From contig OX392530.1 of the NCBI GenBank assembly GCA_947623455.1, positions 29,481,405-29,545,404 on the forward strand: a DNA stretch of 64,000 bases, written 5' to 3'. The DNA is from Mimachlamys varia (taxonomy: Eukaryota; Mollusca; Bivalvia; Pectinida; Pectinidae). A program made the translations under genes and the position numbers. The stretch's first letter is position 1. Every line of letters begins with the position of its first letter. Positions 47,501 through 59,064 of this stretch are shown piece by piece. The notes under the pieces are model-generated. The model had not been told where the DNA came from, made no database searches, and worked only from the letters and a program-made list of their open reading frames with translations.

Positions 47501-49850
47501 TGGAAAAAGAAATAAAAACTTAATTTGAATATATGTGGGAGTTTGATTTAATCCTGGATTTAAAAAAGCAATATTTTTTAGACCGTGATGATTTAGATGC
47601 AAGTGACTTGCTATTTTCTTGTCAAAATCCAAACTTTAAAAAGTAAGCAATATTTCTTCAGCGTTTTTTTTAACCTGCCTATTTCCTGCACAGGACAAGG
47701 ATGGTGATCGAGCGGTGCACCATGCTGCCTTTGGAGATGAGCCGAGTGTGATAGAACAGTTACAGAGAGGAGGTGCAGACCTGAACGCCAGAAACAAACG
47801 TCGCCAGACACCCCTACACATTGGTGTAAATAAAGGCCACATAGGCGTGGTGAAGACCCTCCTCGACCTTGGCTGCCATCCCAGTCTCCAGGTTTGGAAG
47901 CGTGACACACTCCTATGTTGTCTGTGATTGTGTGTCTCAATGCTCACATTCCATAGATATTGCACATCTATAATACCATTATTTTCCATCTTGTGTACAT
48001 TTCTGTGTATGTGTTCATAATAGCATTCATCTGCCAGTCCATCCGCCGTATTCTTCATCTTGACTTTCAATCACTAAATATTGTGTATCATGGTCTCTAC
48101 CTGGATGTTATTGCACTGACATCATTATGGTGATTTTTTACAAAAATTGATTCATGTTCCTCATTCAAAAGTGTGTTTATGTAATACTGGAATATAAGTG
48201 GCAAATAGGTTACAGATGCCAAAAGAAGAAAAAATATTCCCCCCAAAAAATGAATGAAAAATTATTTGTTTATTTTGGGATTCTCATTTGAAGGCTATTA
48301 TATTAAATACCGGAATATTATTGACAGGAAAAATGGGTTACAGATGCCATAAGAATAGATTTTTATTTCTTAGAAAAAAGTGTTGGGCTGCAATCATGGA
48401 CTTTTACAGCATGGAACACATTAAGCATATTGTCATTAGAATACATGTAGTTTAAGCTATCATGTTCATAGCCCAGTAGTATTGAACTCCTACATCTTAA
48501 AATCACCTGAACAGAATATCATACTCTGTACTTTTTTACTTCACTCCCTCATTTTCTGTGTAGGAATTGATTTATTCAGCTGTAGCCCCATTTCATTTTG
48601 TTTATTCTATTATAACCCACTTTATAAAGCGATGAAATTGGGTTCCCTCTTTTGTCAATGCAAGATGTGGGGGAAAATGCCATCTTACTATAGATTCTTC
48701 TTAAAACGTCCTGTGCTGTTCTTATGATTAGTTTGTGTTAGAATGATCAAGAAGTTGTACATTTTGTTTGTATAGAAGATATGTTTATATCCCCCCACTA
48801 GGTATAGGGGGGATATAACGATCACTCTGTCTGTACGTTCGTCTGTGTTTTTGAGCATGCATCCTTGCATCCATAATAACCCTTTGTACCACATAATCTC
48901 AGAAACCTGGTTCATATTTACACCATTGCATCTCACTTACAAGTTCTACACCTGATTAGACTTTGGTGGTCAAGGTTAAAGGTCAAAGGTCACCATGACC
49001 GCTTAGGGAATGAAAAAAACATGTCTACACAATAGTATGGTAACATAAAGTGCTACCCCTGTTCAGATTAATTAAAGGGTCACACCTGACCACCATGAAC
49101 AGGTGGTTGGGGGTATATCTTTGTCGGTCCCCGCTCACTTTGTTTTGATTGTTGGGTTTACAGTCGAACCTCGTAATCTCGAACTAAAATAACTCGAAGA
49201 CCTGGTTTAAATGAAAGTATTTCGACCCTACCAAATCTCACATTAGAGGTCTAACTCACTTACCTTAAATATATGTATTTACATAGCTCCAAGATTTCCC
49301 ATGGTTCTATCGACTTTGAGATAACGAGATACGACTGTGATGTAATATTGTTGTACCTGTCTTATGTTGTTGTATCCAATATTACCGGATAGTTTTGAAA
49401 TAAATTTGTCCTGTCAATTTGCAAATAGTTGCCACAGCTTTTATAAAATAAATGACAGTTAAAACAACATAACACTTGATGAATTATTGAAAATATATAC
49501 CTATATGAATCAAATTTATAGAAAGGAGTTTTTCATTTTATATTTAAGCCATTTGTCCTGCTTGAATTAAAATTATCAGGAGAAAAAAAGAGTTTTCTCC
49601 CTTTTACTGCGAATGACCTTATCAAACTTGTGTTGGAATAGATTATGTTTTTGAAAAGACCTTTTGAATAAGATGAAACGTGTTTGTTTGGCCGTCAGGA
49701 CTCTGAAGGAGACAGTCCACTCCATGATGCCATCAGTAAGAAGCGAGATGATATGATATCCATCCTGCTCGAACACCACGCAGATCTGACCATAGCCAAC
49801 AACAATGGCTTCAATTCTCTACACCATGCTGCACTGCGGGGCAACCCAAG
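32292..49850 (+). CDS. MIB1: MIB1 orthologue (mind bomb E3 ubiquitin ligase), 13 exons, 3' half outside window
   Basis: Thirteen plus-strand exons join in phase into 627 residues that can be aligned to human MIB1 over its N-terminal part. MIB1 ubiquitinates Notch ligands (Delta, Jagged) in the signal-sending cell and triggers their endocytosis. Domains in order: MIB/HERC2 domain (about residues 20-85), ZZ zinc finger (about 90-140), second MIB/HERC2 domain (about 155-245), REP/linker region with GDLV/GDQV and [13 protein letters not shown] motifs (about 260-430), then ankyrin repeats from about 450. Remaining ankyrins and three RING fingers are missing and should lie right of the window. Identity to MIB1 rather than MIB2 is clear from near-verbatim blocks such as [20 protein letters not shown]. 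Three exon boundaries (exon 5 donor, exon 9 acceptor, exon 10 donor) are amplified into tandem arrays. Confidence 0.96.
33538..33709 (+). CDS. MIB1: MIB1 exon 2: ZZ zinc finger
   Basis: Acceptor ttattttgcag. It encodes [20 protein letters not shown] and [20 protein letters not shown], then HNLRHRF. The Cys pairs CDTC, CAEC, CSVC and the histidines make a canonical ZZ-type zinc finger. Donor AG|gtgatt, phase 2. Confidence 0.96.
34600..34744 (+). CDS. MIB1: MIB1 exon 3: second MIB/HERC2 domain, first part
   Basis: Acceptor ttatttaag. It encodes [20 protein letters not shown] and [20 protein letters not shown]. Donor ACAG|gtatcg, phase 0. Confidence 0.96.
35181..35270 (+). CDS. MIB1: MIB1 exon 4: second MIB/HERC2 domain, second part
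   Basis: Acceptor ttttacacag. Thirty codons, [20 protein letters not shown] then [10 protein letters not shown], and donor gtaagc. Symmetric phase 0. Confidence 0.96.
36125..36191 (+). CDS. MIB1: MIB1 exon 5: [23 protein letters not shown]
   Basis: Acceptor gttatacag. It encodes [20 protein letters not shown] then LLG, matching human [20 protein letters not shown]. It ends TTACTGG before gtaagt. The last 25 bases of the exon plus the first 13 intron bases are the repeat unit of the adjoining 38-bp array, so this donor is the first of 55 identical ones. Only this first donor keeps the reading frame into exon 6. Confidence 0.95.
36167..38283 (+). repeat. 38-bp splice-donor minisatellite from the exon 5 boundary, 55 intact donors
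   Basis: Unit is the last 25 bases of exon 5 (TACAGAGATCATCTCCCATT then ACTGG) plus the first 13 intron bases (gtaagtttgcttg). Donors fall at 36192, 36230 and so on to 38244, exactly 54 x 38 bp with no net indel. A 56th copy at 38282 is broken (GGTGATT). By reading, GGTAAGTTT is kept in all the others, while the exon-derived part varies (CATTACTGG, CATAACTGG, CAAAACTGG, CACCTGTC). The first copy is the real exon 5 end. Confidence 0.97.
38774..38988. repeat. 31-bp minisatellite, seven copies alternating in two variants
   Basis: Unit TCTTAGGAGTTCCTGGTAGT then CTACTGATATG. Copies alternate strictly GGTAGTC / GGTATTC, so the effective unit is a 62-bp dimer. Confidence 0.93.
39590..39723 (+). CDS. 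MIB1: MIB1 exon 6: [11 protein letters not shown] region
   Basis: Acceptor tttgatttacag. It encodes a glycine-rich linker then [20 protein letters not shown] and [13 protein letters not shown], as in human MIB1. Donor gtacag, phase 0. Confidence 0.95.
40691..40767 (+). CDS. MIB1: MIB1 exon 7
   Basis: Acceptor ttggtattgcag. It encodes [20 protein letters not shown] then YPSGN, matching human [23 protein letters not shown]. Donor ACAG|gtagat, phase 2. Confidence 0.95.
41129..41324 (+). CDS. MIB1: MIB1 exon 8
   Basis: Acceptor ttttactgtag. It encodes [12 protein letters not shown], a threonine/proline/serine-rich linker different from the human one, then [20 protein letters not shown] and [12 protein letters not shown]. 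Donor gtaagt, phase 0. Confidence 0.95.
42812..43417 (+). repeat. 69-bp splice-acceptor minisatellite from the exon 9 boundary, nine copies
   Basis: Unit is the acceptor (tgttgtttgtgtttacag) plus the first 51 bases of exon 9. ACAG of each copy lies at 42812, 42881, 42950, 43019, 43088, 43157, 43226, 43295 and 43363. Copy 8 is 68 bp because one C is missing. The 69-bp period equals 23 codons and copies 1-7 are open in the MIB1 frame (TLGKIGxVxQIYxxxDLCCL...). Copy 9 is the real exon. Confidence 0.97.
43367..43514 (+). CDS. MIB1: MIB1 exon 9 (true copy, last of nine acceptor copies)
   Basis: Acceptor tgtgtttacag. It encodes [20 protein letters not shown] then [20 protein letters not shown]. 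Its first 51 bases and the acceptor are the unit of the upstream 69-bp array. Only this copy continues into KVEVCGTSW, so it is the one used for the MIB1 protein. Donor GGAG|gtaagt, phase 1. Confidence 0.95.
43650..43795. repeat. short duplication in intron 9
   Basis: GGGAAACATGTTGATAAAAC and TCTAACAGAAATAACTAAAT occur about two and a half times with A-rich spacers. Confidence 0.75.
44084..44217 (+). CDS. MIB1: MIB1 exon 10: start of ankyrin region
   Basis: Acceptor ttgtatgttgcag. It encodes [20 protein letters not shown] and [20 protein letters not shown], then RPEAD. Phase requires the donor GAT|gtttgt, a weak site. The next 31-bp array starts exactly here. Confidence 0.92.
44218..44958 (+). 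repeat. 31-bp minisatellite starting at the exon 10 donor, 24 copies
   Basis: Unit GTACATTTATTACTACTAGC then TCACTGACTTT. GTACATTT phases run from 44222 to 44935, exactly 23 x 31 bp. The donor region GATGTTTGTACATTTA and the unit GACTTTGTACATTTA are alike, so the unit seems to derive from the exon 10 boundary. Confidence 0.93.
44973..44996 (+). repeat. second copy of the exon 10 end at the far side of the array
   Basis: CAGCGACTTGAGGCTGACGT then TTGT repeats the exon 10 end (CAGCGACCTGAGGCTGATGT TTGT at 44200-44223) with two changes. The array is thus bracketed by two copies of the exon end and donor. Confidence 0.88.
45180..45287 (+). CDS. MIB1: MIB1 exon 11: ankyrin repeat 2
   Basis: Acceptor tttttatacag. 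Thirty-six codons, [20 protein letters not shown] then [16 protein letters not shown], an ankyrin unit matching human [20 protein letters not shown]. Donor gtaaga. Confidence 0.95.
45452..47121 (-). mobile_element. tandem-core element C with four ~324-bp units, MIB1 intron 11
   Basis: Read on the minus strand it begins ACAAGAGGCCCATGGGCCTT (perfect 14-bp palindrome inside) and ends GACGACGGACAAAAGGCGAT, TAGAATAG, then hairpin arms AGGTCACTTGAGAC / GTCTCAGGTGACCT and CTAATAAAA. The plus-strand phrase GATATGGTAGAATCAAATAC recurs at about 45720, 46043, 46369 and 46692. Short open frames inside are not genes. Confidence 0.75.
47694..47891 (+). CDS. MIB1: MIB1 exon 12: ankyrin repeats 3 and 4
   Basis: Acceptor tttcctgcacag. 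Sixty-six codons: [60 protein letters not shown] plus Q. Two ankyrin helices pairs with the TPLH motif. Donor gtttgg. The minus-strand open frames here are antisense shadows. Confidence 0.96.
47892..48780. other. MIB1 intron 12, first part
   Basis: AT-rich intron DNA; open frames here are antisense or chance. Confidence 0.45.
48782..49140. mobile_element. short dispersed element with terminal hairpin
   Basis: Starts with arms ATATCCCCCC / GGGGGGATAT around ACTAGGTATA, followed by CTGTCTGTACGTTCGTCTGT, and contains GGTCAAAGGTCACCATGACC. The hairpin plus CG-rich tract resembles the ends of the tandem-core elements in reverse orientation. Right boundary near GGTCCCCGCTC is a guess. Confidence 0.5.
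49160..49341. mobile_element. ~180-bp pogo-like MITE
   Basis: CAGTCGAACCTCGTAATCTC at the left and its approximate complement GAGATAACGAGATACGACTG at the right; a TA precedes the left end. Such CAGTCGAACCTCG ends are common in pogo/Tigger-type MITEs. Confidence 0.55.
49699..49850 (+). CDS. MIB1: MIB1 exon 13: ankyrin repeat 5 and start of 6, last exon in window
   Basis: Acceptor ttggccgtcag. It encodes [40 protein letters not shown] and [10 protein letters not shown]. Donor CCAAG|gtaggt, phase 2. I could not find the next exon (human AMRVLLSKLPRPW region) up to 64000. Confidence 0.96.
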
Positions 49851-51605
49851 GTAGGTACTGCATGTGAGAGAAACCTGTATATTACCTCCCTTTACCTGTC
49901 CTCCAGTCTCGTTATGTAATACCAGTAAAATATATATGTATGCTCTGAACATCATGAAATAAACATATATCAAGATGCATATCAATATAAGACAAAATGG
50001 ACATCAATAACCATACTCAGAATGACCTAAGTGAAAATTTAAAACAAGTGAATGGATTCACACACATTCAAAGGGATCGCTACTTGTCAAGTTTTGATAA
50101 AGGGGAAACATTTTTCACAAAGTTTGAAGAAAAATATCCATGTTATCACAATTTAAAAACCAAAAGTATAAAGACATTTCAGCAATATTTTGTATGATAG
50201 CTTGAATTAATGAATTAAACTAGACATTCAAATTACAAAACAGTATGTTTGGTTGGAAATTTTAACACAAATTGTAAAATCTCTGACAAACAGGAGTACA
50301 TTCATTTGTCAGAACAAATGACATACATCAAATATGCTACAAAAATCCATAAAAAACAACCTAAACATCAACAACTCTCAACAGATATGGCAGAATAATG
50401 AAGTTTTCACATTTGAAATATATATCTCATAAAATTAAATATAATAAATAAATGAAGGATAGAAACTCCTGACATTTATTCCGTTTTGTTCCACAGTGGT
50501 GTAAGGGTTAAATCTGTAGGTAGGTGATTGTTAGGTTGTGTGTTTCTTGTTGTCGAAGTATGCCATTGGCAAATATGTACTTTTGGAGACCAATATCCAA
50601 CTCTATTATAATTGGTCAAAATATAAAATTGATTTATTTAAAATGAAGAAAATAAAACGAAAAATGAAGAATGAAAATACAACAAAGATTTATTTTGAAT
50701 GAAATAAAAACTCCATCAATGTCTTTGGGAAGATAGGCATTTTATGCAGGTAGAGTTCAGTTTTTGCAGTTGAGGGGGAAAAAATCTAATAATTTCATGT
50801 AGGCTAGCTAGGTTATAGTACAAGTGTGAAAAGAGCGTCTGAAAATATAATAAATATAATGTATATATGTTTAGGACAAAGAATTTGTGAGCTTTTAGAT
50901 TGTTCAGTAAGGAAATGTCCTAAAGAATAAAATAGATGCTGGGATCAGAAGATTTCTGCATTCTGGATGTCATTATGAAGTACCGGGTACGGAATGATCA
51001 GGAATATGTTATCACATACACTGTGATGTATCAGGGATGATCATGATGTTGTATTTTGAAGGTTGTTGAGTTCAGTCAAGTATCTCTCGTATGTGAGGTA
51101 CATACTTGTACTAGGTTTTCTTCAATATTCGGTGGACTGTATCCAACTATTTGACTAAATGTATCAATGGGGACTGGTTTTGGTTTGTGACACCAGTTAA
51201 AGGGCTGGCCTAGATACACACTACTGATGATTAGGGCAGCTTTAGTGTTTATCATTTCAACAGCTTTTCTCAAGAACAAAAACCTGAATATAAATCTAAC
51301 TGGAAAAATTATCCCTTAACGTAGCCATAACAGTGCATATTGGATTTTCATATTCATGTCTATATTTAAATTGTGGAATAATGGAAGAATGTATATGACT
51401 AGAATATAATTGATTGGAAATAAAACTGGGCAATATAGATATTAAATTGATGTTTCTTGGAAGCTTTGTGCTAAATCATTTAGGATTTTTTCATTTCTTT
51501 ACTCTTCCAGCCGAACATATGTGGTGTAATCTTTTTATTGAATTCAGATAAAGAAAAATTCATGTGTAACAGGAGAAACATAGTGTGGGAGTGAATTTGA
51601 ATCGT

Positions 51606-51866
51606 ATAAAATAAAGCTCCCAAACCTTGGCCAGGTTAACATAAAGCTCCCAAACCTTGGACTGGTTGAAATAAAGTTCCCAAACCTTGGACTGGATGAA
51701 ATAAAGCTCCCAAACCTTGGACTGGTTGAAATAAAGCTTCCAAACCTTGGCCAGGTTAAATAAAGCTCCCAAACCTTGGACAGGTTGAAATAAAGCTCCC
51801 AATCCTTGGACTGGTTGAAATAAAGTTCCCAAACCTTGGACTGGTTGAAATAAATTTCCCAAACCC
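51606..51866. repeat. 30-bp minisatellite, about nine copies
   Basis: Unit AAATAAAGCTCCCAAACCTT then GGACTGGTTG. Because 30 is a multiple of three, minus-strand frames stay open (up to 124 codons) without being genes. Confidence 0.92.
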
Positions 51867-53335
51867 AATATAGGTTTAACCACATTTAGTACATTCTTTG
51901 GATCTCTCTTTAAATTTTGATATGAATACATCATGTGCTAATGAAGACTTTACTGTATTTAAAGCTAAAAGTGATTGAAATGTTGACCAACCTTAGATCA
52001 TACCTATGAGATAGAAAACAATTCTTACTATTATGTACCAACTGTATATAAGAAACGTTTTTCTCATAATGATAGTGACAGTATGTGTAAATTATCTGTT
52101 GAATGTACCCCATTTCAGTGTAAGTACAATGCTACTACACTACAACAGCTAGCTTACACTAAAACATATAACAAATGATACAGAACAGAAGTTATATATA
52201 TGGCTATAAAATGATAAACACAGTATTATCTGCCAAGGATCGCTCTACTCCGTAAATGTGGTCAGATTATAATCGTACCAACATGTAAAAAATTCAATAT
52301 AAAACTTGTGTGGACTCCTCTAACCCTTAGAGTCAGTTAGACAAGAAACATTAAAATCATTGGAACTAAAGATTAATAATTTCAATGTGATGATTATGAG
52401 ATATTTACTTTATACATGATTAAGTATATTTAAATTGGTGTATTTGAAAGTCTCAATCCAGAATTGTAAATTTAGTGATCTGAGTTAATGATAGGAACCC
52501 TGCACCCTACATTACTTTGAGAAAAAAAATATTCATAAAAGTGATATTAAATCATGGCATTAAAACCCCATAATCAGCCTCCTACTTATTTCTCTTGAAT
52601 ATTGTGAAGGTTTGTTATGCATGTTTGTCAAGTACTGGTCCACTGTTATTTGTCAAGTTGTGTTATATCATTTCATAGTACATGTTTACTACTGAAAGAC
52701 ATTCAAGAAGCTGTACAGCTTCGTCCGTAACATATTAGTGCATGTGTTTAGTTTAAATTATGGAGTGTTTGATAGCACAGTATTGTTTGTGAATAATTTT
52801 ATTACTTAAACATAAAATCTTAGTTGGCTATTCAATATATATGTAAATTAAGTTATTTTATCATGGTTTGTGCTGCTTTGTACTTTCGGGTATTTGCCTG
52901 AAGAATTTTATTTGTGGTCTAATTATCTCCCCTTTGACCAGCATATTTCATTTGTTATACAGTATATGTATCTATCTATTTTGTGATAGTGCATCACCCT
53001 CCTTCGAGTATTATGTATACAGTTATTTGCAACATTTTCAAGATTTACACATAGCATACAAGAAACGCCAGATATGTTTCATGTCCTTGCTAAAGAGTTC
53101 TTTGTGTCAGCTTCAAAAATGATTCAGATTTAGTTTCAGTAGTATTTGGTGCCAGTTTCAGTAGTATATGGTGTCAGGAACTACATAGAAAAGCAAAACA
53201 AATGACATCTTTAAGTCTGGAGATCATTGAATGGTATTTCTAATTTATTTTCTGTTAATGAATCATCTATTCATTTTATCAGTTATTTTAGCCATCACTA
53301 GCCTTTGCGAGTAATGAGTGATTTAATTCTGTAAA

Positions 53336-53853
53336 ACTGTACATCTTAGGCTTGTCCGACATATTCTATCATTTTTTGAAAGGTTAAATATGTGGTTTAA
53401 TTTAGCAGCAGAGAGAAACATAAAAACAGCAATTACCAGAATCGTCTTACCAGAAATCTATATATTATACATATAGAAACAAATATTTATTCTGACCAGA
53501 ATAGTCTTACCAGATAGATATATTATACATATCGAAAGAAATATTTATTCTAACCAGATAGATATATTATACATATAGAAACAAATATTTATTCTGACAA
53601 TATTAGGATTTCATAATCCTTTGCTAGTCAGCTCTGAAATGAAAACCAATTAAATGCTCACTGGGGTCCTTGAGATTATGGAAGTGTTCCTATTACGTAG
53701 TGCTAGTTCTTTGGTAAATGGAAGTGTTTCTATTACGTAGTGCTAGTTCTTTGGTAAATGTTCTTGTTTTCAGTTGTAAGGGTACCCAGCTGTACATCTT
53801 AGGCTCGTCTGACATATTCTATCATTATTTGAAAGGTTAAATATGTGGTTTAT
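53336..53853. repeat. nested small duplications
   Basis: CTGTACATCTTAGGCTTGTC and the next 45 bases (53336-53401) recur at 53790-53853. Between them lie three copies of a block with TATATTATACATATAGAAAC (about 53455-53600) and two 41-bp copies containing CTATTACGTAGTGCTAGTTC (about 53680-53760). Confidence 0.8.
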
Positions 53854-55654
53854 TTTTCTGTATTGAATATAGTTTTGTTACTACTAATCTTCTTCCTTCT
53901 CCAATGTAGGAAATTTTCCTCTACTTGTTTTTCTGTGTATCTTCCTTTCATTCTCATTGTATTTTGTCTTTCTGATTATGATGTCTGTCCATCTTGTCAG
54001 TTTCCTGTCCTGTTTTTTGGAGATCTGTCAGTACAATGTTAGCCCAGTATTTCCGTGAGAACAGTCCCTGGTGTATATCTGATTCTGATTGACTGACAGT
54101 GGTGAGATGTCCCCCCAGACCTGTGCCATACACACGAGAGAAAGTACTGCCCACATACCTGGCCTAGGATTTTGGCATCCTTCTTGTAGCAACATAACAT
54201 CACTGGGGATATAAATAGACGGGTAATAGCAGACAAATCTACGTAGTTCTGTGTTCTACGTTTTACAGCTGACAAATCACTGGTTAACAAAAGATAAATC
54301 GGTGTAGTTGAGTTGTTACTCCATGGTCATCATATGTTGTAATTACCCTTCGTGTGTCGACCCTTGTTATCCATCATTAATTTTATTATAATTCCAAAAG
54401 GTACTCGACAGATATGTCTTAAGTGTCAAATATGAGTTGCCTTGGTTATTAGTTGTACATGTTTTATTTATAGACTAATTGGAAGAACAGGATGGCTACC
54501 AGTTGACAGTATTTAATTAAGATAGTTAAAGTTTGTTGTGGCTATTCTTTGAGAAGTCTTTTGACAGATCTTTCGTATAGATTACTCCTGGTCAGTTGTT
54601 GTATTTGGGCTATTTTCTTATTAATCTGTGGATAAAATGGTCACCAGACAGCCATCTTGGATTTTAACAGTTAAAGTTAATAGTTATATCTACATTTCAG
54701 GAAGTACAGAATAGGTCTTTCTGCATGTTTTATATAAAGGTAGCCATGATTCCCCTTTAAGACTGATCAGAATAACAAGATGGCAGCCAAGAAGCCATCT
54801 TTGAATTTGATCGTTAAAGTGTGTTATGTTATTTCAGAAAGGAATAGAGAGATCTTTTAGAGTTTCTATCCTTTCAACTGAGGCTTGTGTGGGGCAAGCA
54901 CCAGGTACAGGCCGTAGATTGGTAGTTTTTCACAAGTACCAGTAACTCTAGCTTTTCGCCACTGGCAAAACCTGGCGTGTCCTTAGATGACCACAGTTGT
55001 TAGTTGTATGTAAAATAAACCAAACAATTTGGTTCTGAGTTACTGTAAACCTGTCCCCCTTAAAATAATTTTTCACCTGGTGTTAATCCACCCTTCTCAT
55101 TTCTGAGCTTATTTTATTATGCTGTTTATTAATCTTTTCTCTCATGATAGTTTCACTCCCATATGGAAGGGAAAATGGTGTGTATCTAATTCTCAGCTTT
55201 ATTGAAGAGAGCTGTCCACCAGCTGGCAGATTTCTAATTGGCAGTTTTAATAAGTATGATATGATATATTGTAACTAGGTAGAACAGGGTTATTCAATCT
55301 TCAGTAAGTGACATCATGTGAAGCTCATTATTACTGGTATATATGATAATAGTCTTGTAGAACATGTGTCATTTATAAAACGCTGGTAATTGAATTATAT
55401 GTATGTACCTTTGTTAATTCTGTCCCATTCGAAACATGATCAATTTGATGGCTGTTTTCATCATTAAATTTAACACACTACAGTTAATTACTTCAAAAAT
55501 CAGTATTTCATCTTTTAATCACATTCTTACAATAGTTTTATTTTTGTTGGGAATCAATTTTAACCTTTTGGGGGTGTAATTTAAGCAAAGCAGTGAAATG
55601 TTTATATACCATGATGCTTAAGGGATTTAAGCACTTCCATATAGATAGTTCATA

Positions 55655-55991
55655 AGCATGATCAACATCTTATTTACCATGATAGACATCTTATTTACCA
55701 TGATAGGCATCTTATGTACCATGATAGACATCTTATGTACCATGATAGGCATCTTATGTACCATGATAGACATCTTATTTACCATGATAGGCATCTTATG
55801 TACCATGATAGACATCTTATGTACCATGATAGGCATCTTATGTACCATGATAGACATCTTATTTACCATGATAGACATCTTATGTACCATGATAGACATC
55901 TTATGTACCATGATAGACATCTTATGTACCATGATAGACATCTTATGTACCATGATAGACATCTTATGTACCATGATAGACATCTTATGTA
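55655..55991. repeat. 21-bp minisatellite, 16 copies
   Basis: Unit ACCATGATAGACATCTTATG then T. Copies vary only at GAC/GGC and TATGT/TATTT. Being seven codons long and stop-poor it is open in several frames on both strands, which is an artefact of period. Confidence 0.95.
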
Positions 55992-58164
55992 AGACTTGTT
56001 GTTGTTCTGACTTTTGATAGGAAATTTGTCATGTACAGTTTGGTGCCAATTTAAATTTGCATGAACTTTTTATTTTTGTACCAAATTTATTGGAGAAATG
56101 ACTGAATGAATCAAAAGAGCAGCTTTGGTTAATGTTGGTATACTGAGCTTTCAGTGACACTCTCAGAAGTCGTCTGCTGTTTACAGTTGAGTAGCAGATA
56201 TTTATGTGTAATTGAAAACTAAATAAACTAATTGTCTATCTATAGGATGCAATAACTGTCATAGTAGAAGAGTAGAAATGCACATTGTGCAGTTTTCATA
56301 CATTCCCTACCTATGATAAGTTTATTCTGACCCAGATTGAAATTAGAAGTGTATCACACTATCTTAGTTATGATACAGTGATCTCAGCAGCTGTATCAGA
56401 TGCTGTCCCTCCTACTTTATGTTCTGTAAAACTCTACATGGACCAATCCCTGTCACAGCACTCCCACCCTATGATACACTTACACCTACCCTATTCTAAC
56501 ACTGAAGATAACCTTAGCAATGATTTTCACTGTCAAATTTCATTACCAACACATAGATAAAATGTTAAGAAGTACATAGGTCTTCAAGAATGGGATATGG
56601 TTTAAAAAAACATGACATGTGTCAGTTTACTTCATCTGAAAATGTTTTATTTATAAGACTGAATATTCATTTTTCTAAAAACAAAATTACTGGGTCCTTG
56701 GTACCTTGTCAAGTAGTATACTGTATTTCTGTTAATTATGTTGATTAAACATGGAATGAAAAAGAAAGTATATAATTGTCAGCCTTGTTGTCCTGTTGAT
56801 TTGGAAAAAAATATCCCCATTTTCACAACTTCTCTCTGCATTTGCCAAACTTGGAACCAGCAGTGTAACATAATCCATTTGCCTAACTGTGGTACCTGAG
56901 TAATCCCTGTGGTATATAATGGTACAAATATGCATATGTTAATTGCACTTAGCAAATAGACAACACTAACCATCAACAGAATTTCCTTGCAATCATTATT
57001 TTAATATCCCAACTTTTTATGTCCGATTGTCTTCTGGAAAATATACTTCTTCAAAACTTGATCCTCTCTGCAATATAAAAGAAAACTGAATTTATCAAAA
57101 GAAACAAATGTTTTAAAATATGGCCTTTGCAATATGTTAAAATACATTCTTGTAAGAAATTGTTTGCAAAAAATGGAGCTATGTTTATTATTATAGATAT
57201 TCAGTGTCAGAACAGATCAGATAATAGTTAGCCGATAGTGTTACCTAGTCTTTTGTTCATGTGCTACTCTCTTACATCAGATGTGCACCTAAATACATGG
57301 GGGAGCCTCTCTGTATTCCTATTCTATTGTCAATGTTTGGGTTGGTGAGGAGACTGTGTTACAGTACACAAAGAAGTGATGTAGGATTGAAAGCCTTACC
57401 AAGCTGTATATTGAGTAGCGATTGACTGATGATCAGTGATAAATGAAATTTGATTGGTTTACCATTTCAGATTCTGATAATAGATTTAGGGGATAAAATG
57501 AAGTACATTTTTGAGTGGCTATTATGCTGGAAATTTGAACTTGAAATTCGGTTTGAGCTCGAGACCAATATAACATTTAAGTTTTAATTTTTTTGTTCTA
57601 GGTATGTTACTTATAGATTGTAATATATCTGGGTTGGGTATTTTTTCCCAAAAATTTATTACTTCAAACAAACTCCTACACAGTCTGACGCGACATGTTT
57701 AAAACCACAATGTCGCCCACTCATCAAAATATTTGGTAATATGAAAGCTTCACAATCTTGAATGTCAAGCATTAGGAAAACATTATAAACAACAAGGACT
57801 TGTTGTGTGATCTCTGTTTTAACAACAGAAGCTACAGCTGAATCGTGTCACAAACTTGGATGATATCAGGATCAGGGTACTTTACCACTGACATCTAAAC
57901 ATGTAACCTAACTGGCAAGTCCCCATCTATTACCTCTGTAGAAAACAAAATAACAAAAGTTTGCAGTCGGTTGGCAATAAAGATAAACTTTGGTTGTATG
58001 CAACTTTGTTACTATACCAGGTTTTAACGGAGATCATTACATTTTAGGGGCCATGTAAATTTGTTACTGACTTTTGATGTGAAAGATCTTTACTGATCAC
58101 TTTTGTGCTACTTGGTATCTTTTTGTTTTTAAATAGCCCCTGGTTTTCTGAATTGGTTAATATA

Positions 58165-58385
58165 CATTGTCCTATAAACCATGTCTTAACCCTTACACTG
58201 TCCTATAAACTATGTCTTCATCCTTACACTGTCCTATAGACTATGTCTTAACCCTTACTTTGTCCTATAGACAATGTCTTAACTCTTACACTGTCCTATA
58301 GACAATGTCTTCTTACACTGTCCTATATACAATGTTTTAATCCTTACACTGTCCTATTGACAATGTCTTAATCATTTAACAATGT
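58165..58385. repeat. ~30-bp minisatellite, about seven copies
   Basis: Degenerate unit ACTGTCCTATAGACTATGTC then TTAACCCTTAC. Confidence 0.85.
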
Positions 58386-59064
58386 CCTAACCCCAATTCT
58401 GTCTTTTAGTTTATTATTTGAACTTAACCCCTAATATTTCCTGTAGACCTTGTTTTAATTCTGTCCTATAGACTTTGCTGATATCATGGTATCTTGAAGG
58501 CTTTTATGATGTAAGGTTACATCAGATCAACCTAGTCAAGAAAGTGATTTCCATGTACGAAATATATTACAGCTCCTTTTTAGGGCCCCTGAAGCTGGAT
58601 TCCCTTTTTAACCAGTCATAAGCCATTACATATGTACTGGGGCCCAAGTGTTCTGTTGGTAATTAGGAACATATGTTACCAACACTTAGGTCATTCTCTG
58701 GTGTTTTAGGCGGGAAACATGTCACCACTGCTGGTCTGTAGTACAGTAAAACCAAGGTTTCCATCTTTACAAGAAATGTGTTTCTGAAAGGTGACTTACC
58801 CTCATGATATGGTTTTCTCTAAGGCGTTTGTGGTCAAAGATATAATACAGGGTTCAAAAGGAAAAATGTGTGTACGGAAATATGTCTCCCTAAAGTCATG
58901 TCTAGATTTCATTATTTTAAACATTTTAGCGTTGTGTCTCCTAGAGGAGCTAGCTTCTTGTCCATCTACACCCCAGTGGTACCCAGTTATGGTCAGTTTT
59001 TAACAGTACATCCACCAACGCTGACCACCAATGTGTTAAAGTTCACATCTCCAATTCATCTTAC

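Noticed and set aside
47611..48070. 109- and 144-residue minus-strand open frames
   Set aside because: Antisense of MIB1 exon 12, whose ankyrin sequence is clear on the plus strand.
32292..49850. MIB2 instead of MIB1
   Set aside because: Near-verbatim agreement with MIB1 blocks and the MIB1 order of motifs; also linked to CABLES as MIB1 is in human.
51544..51934. 113- and 124-residue minus-strand proteins
   Set aside because: Products of the 30-bp minisatellite.
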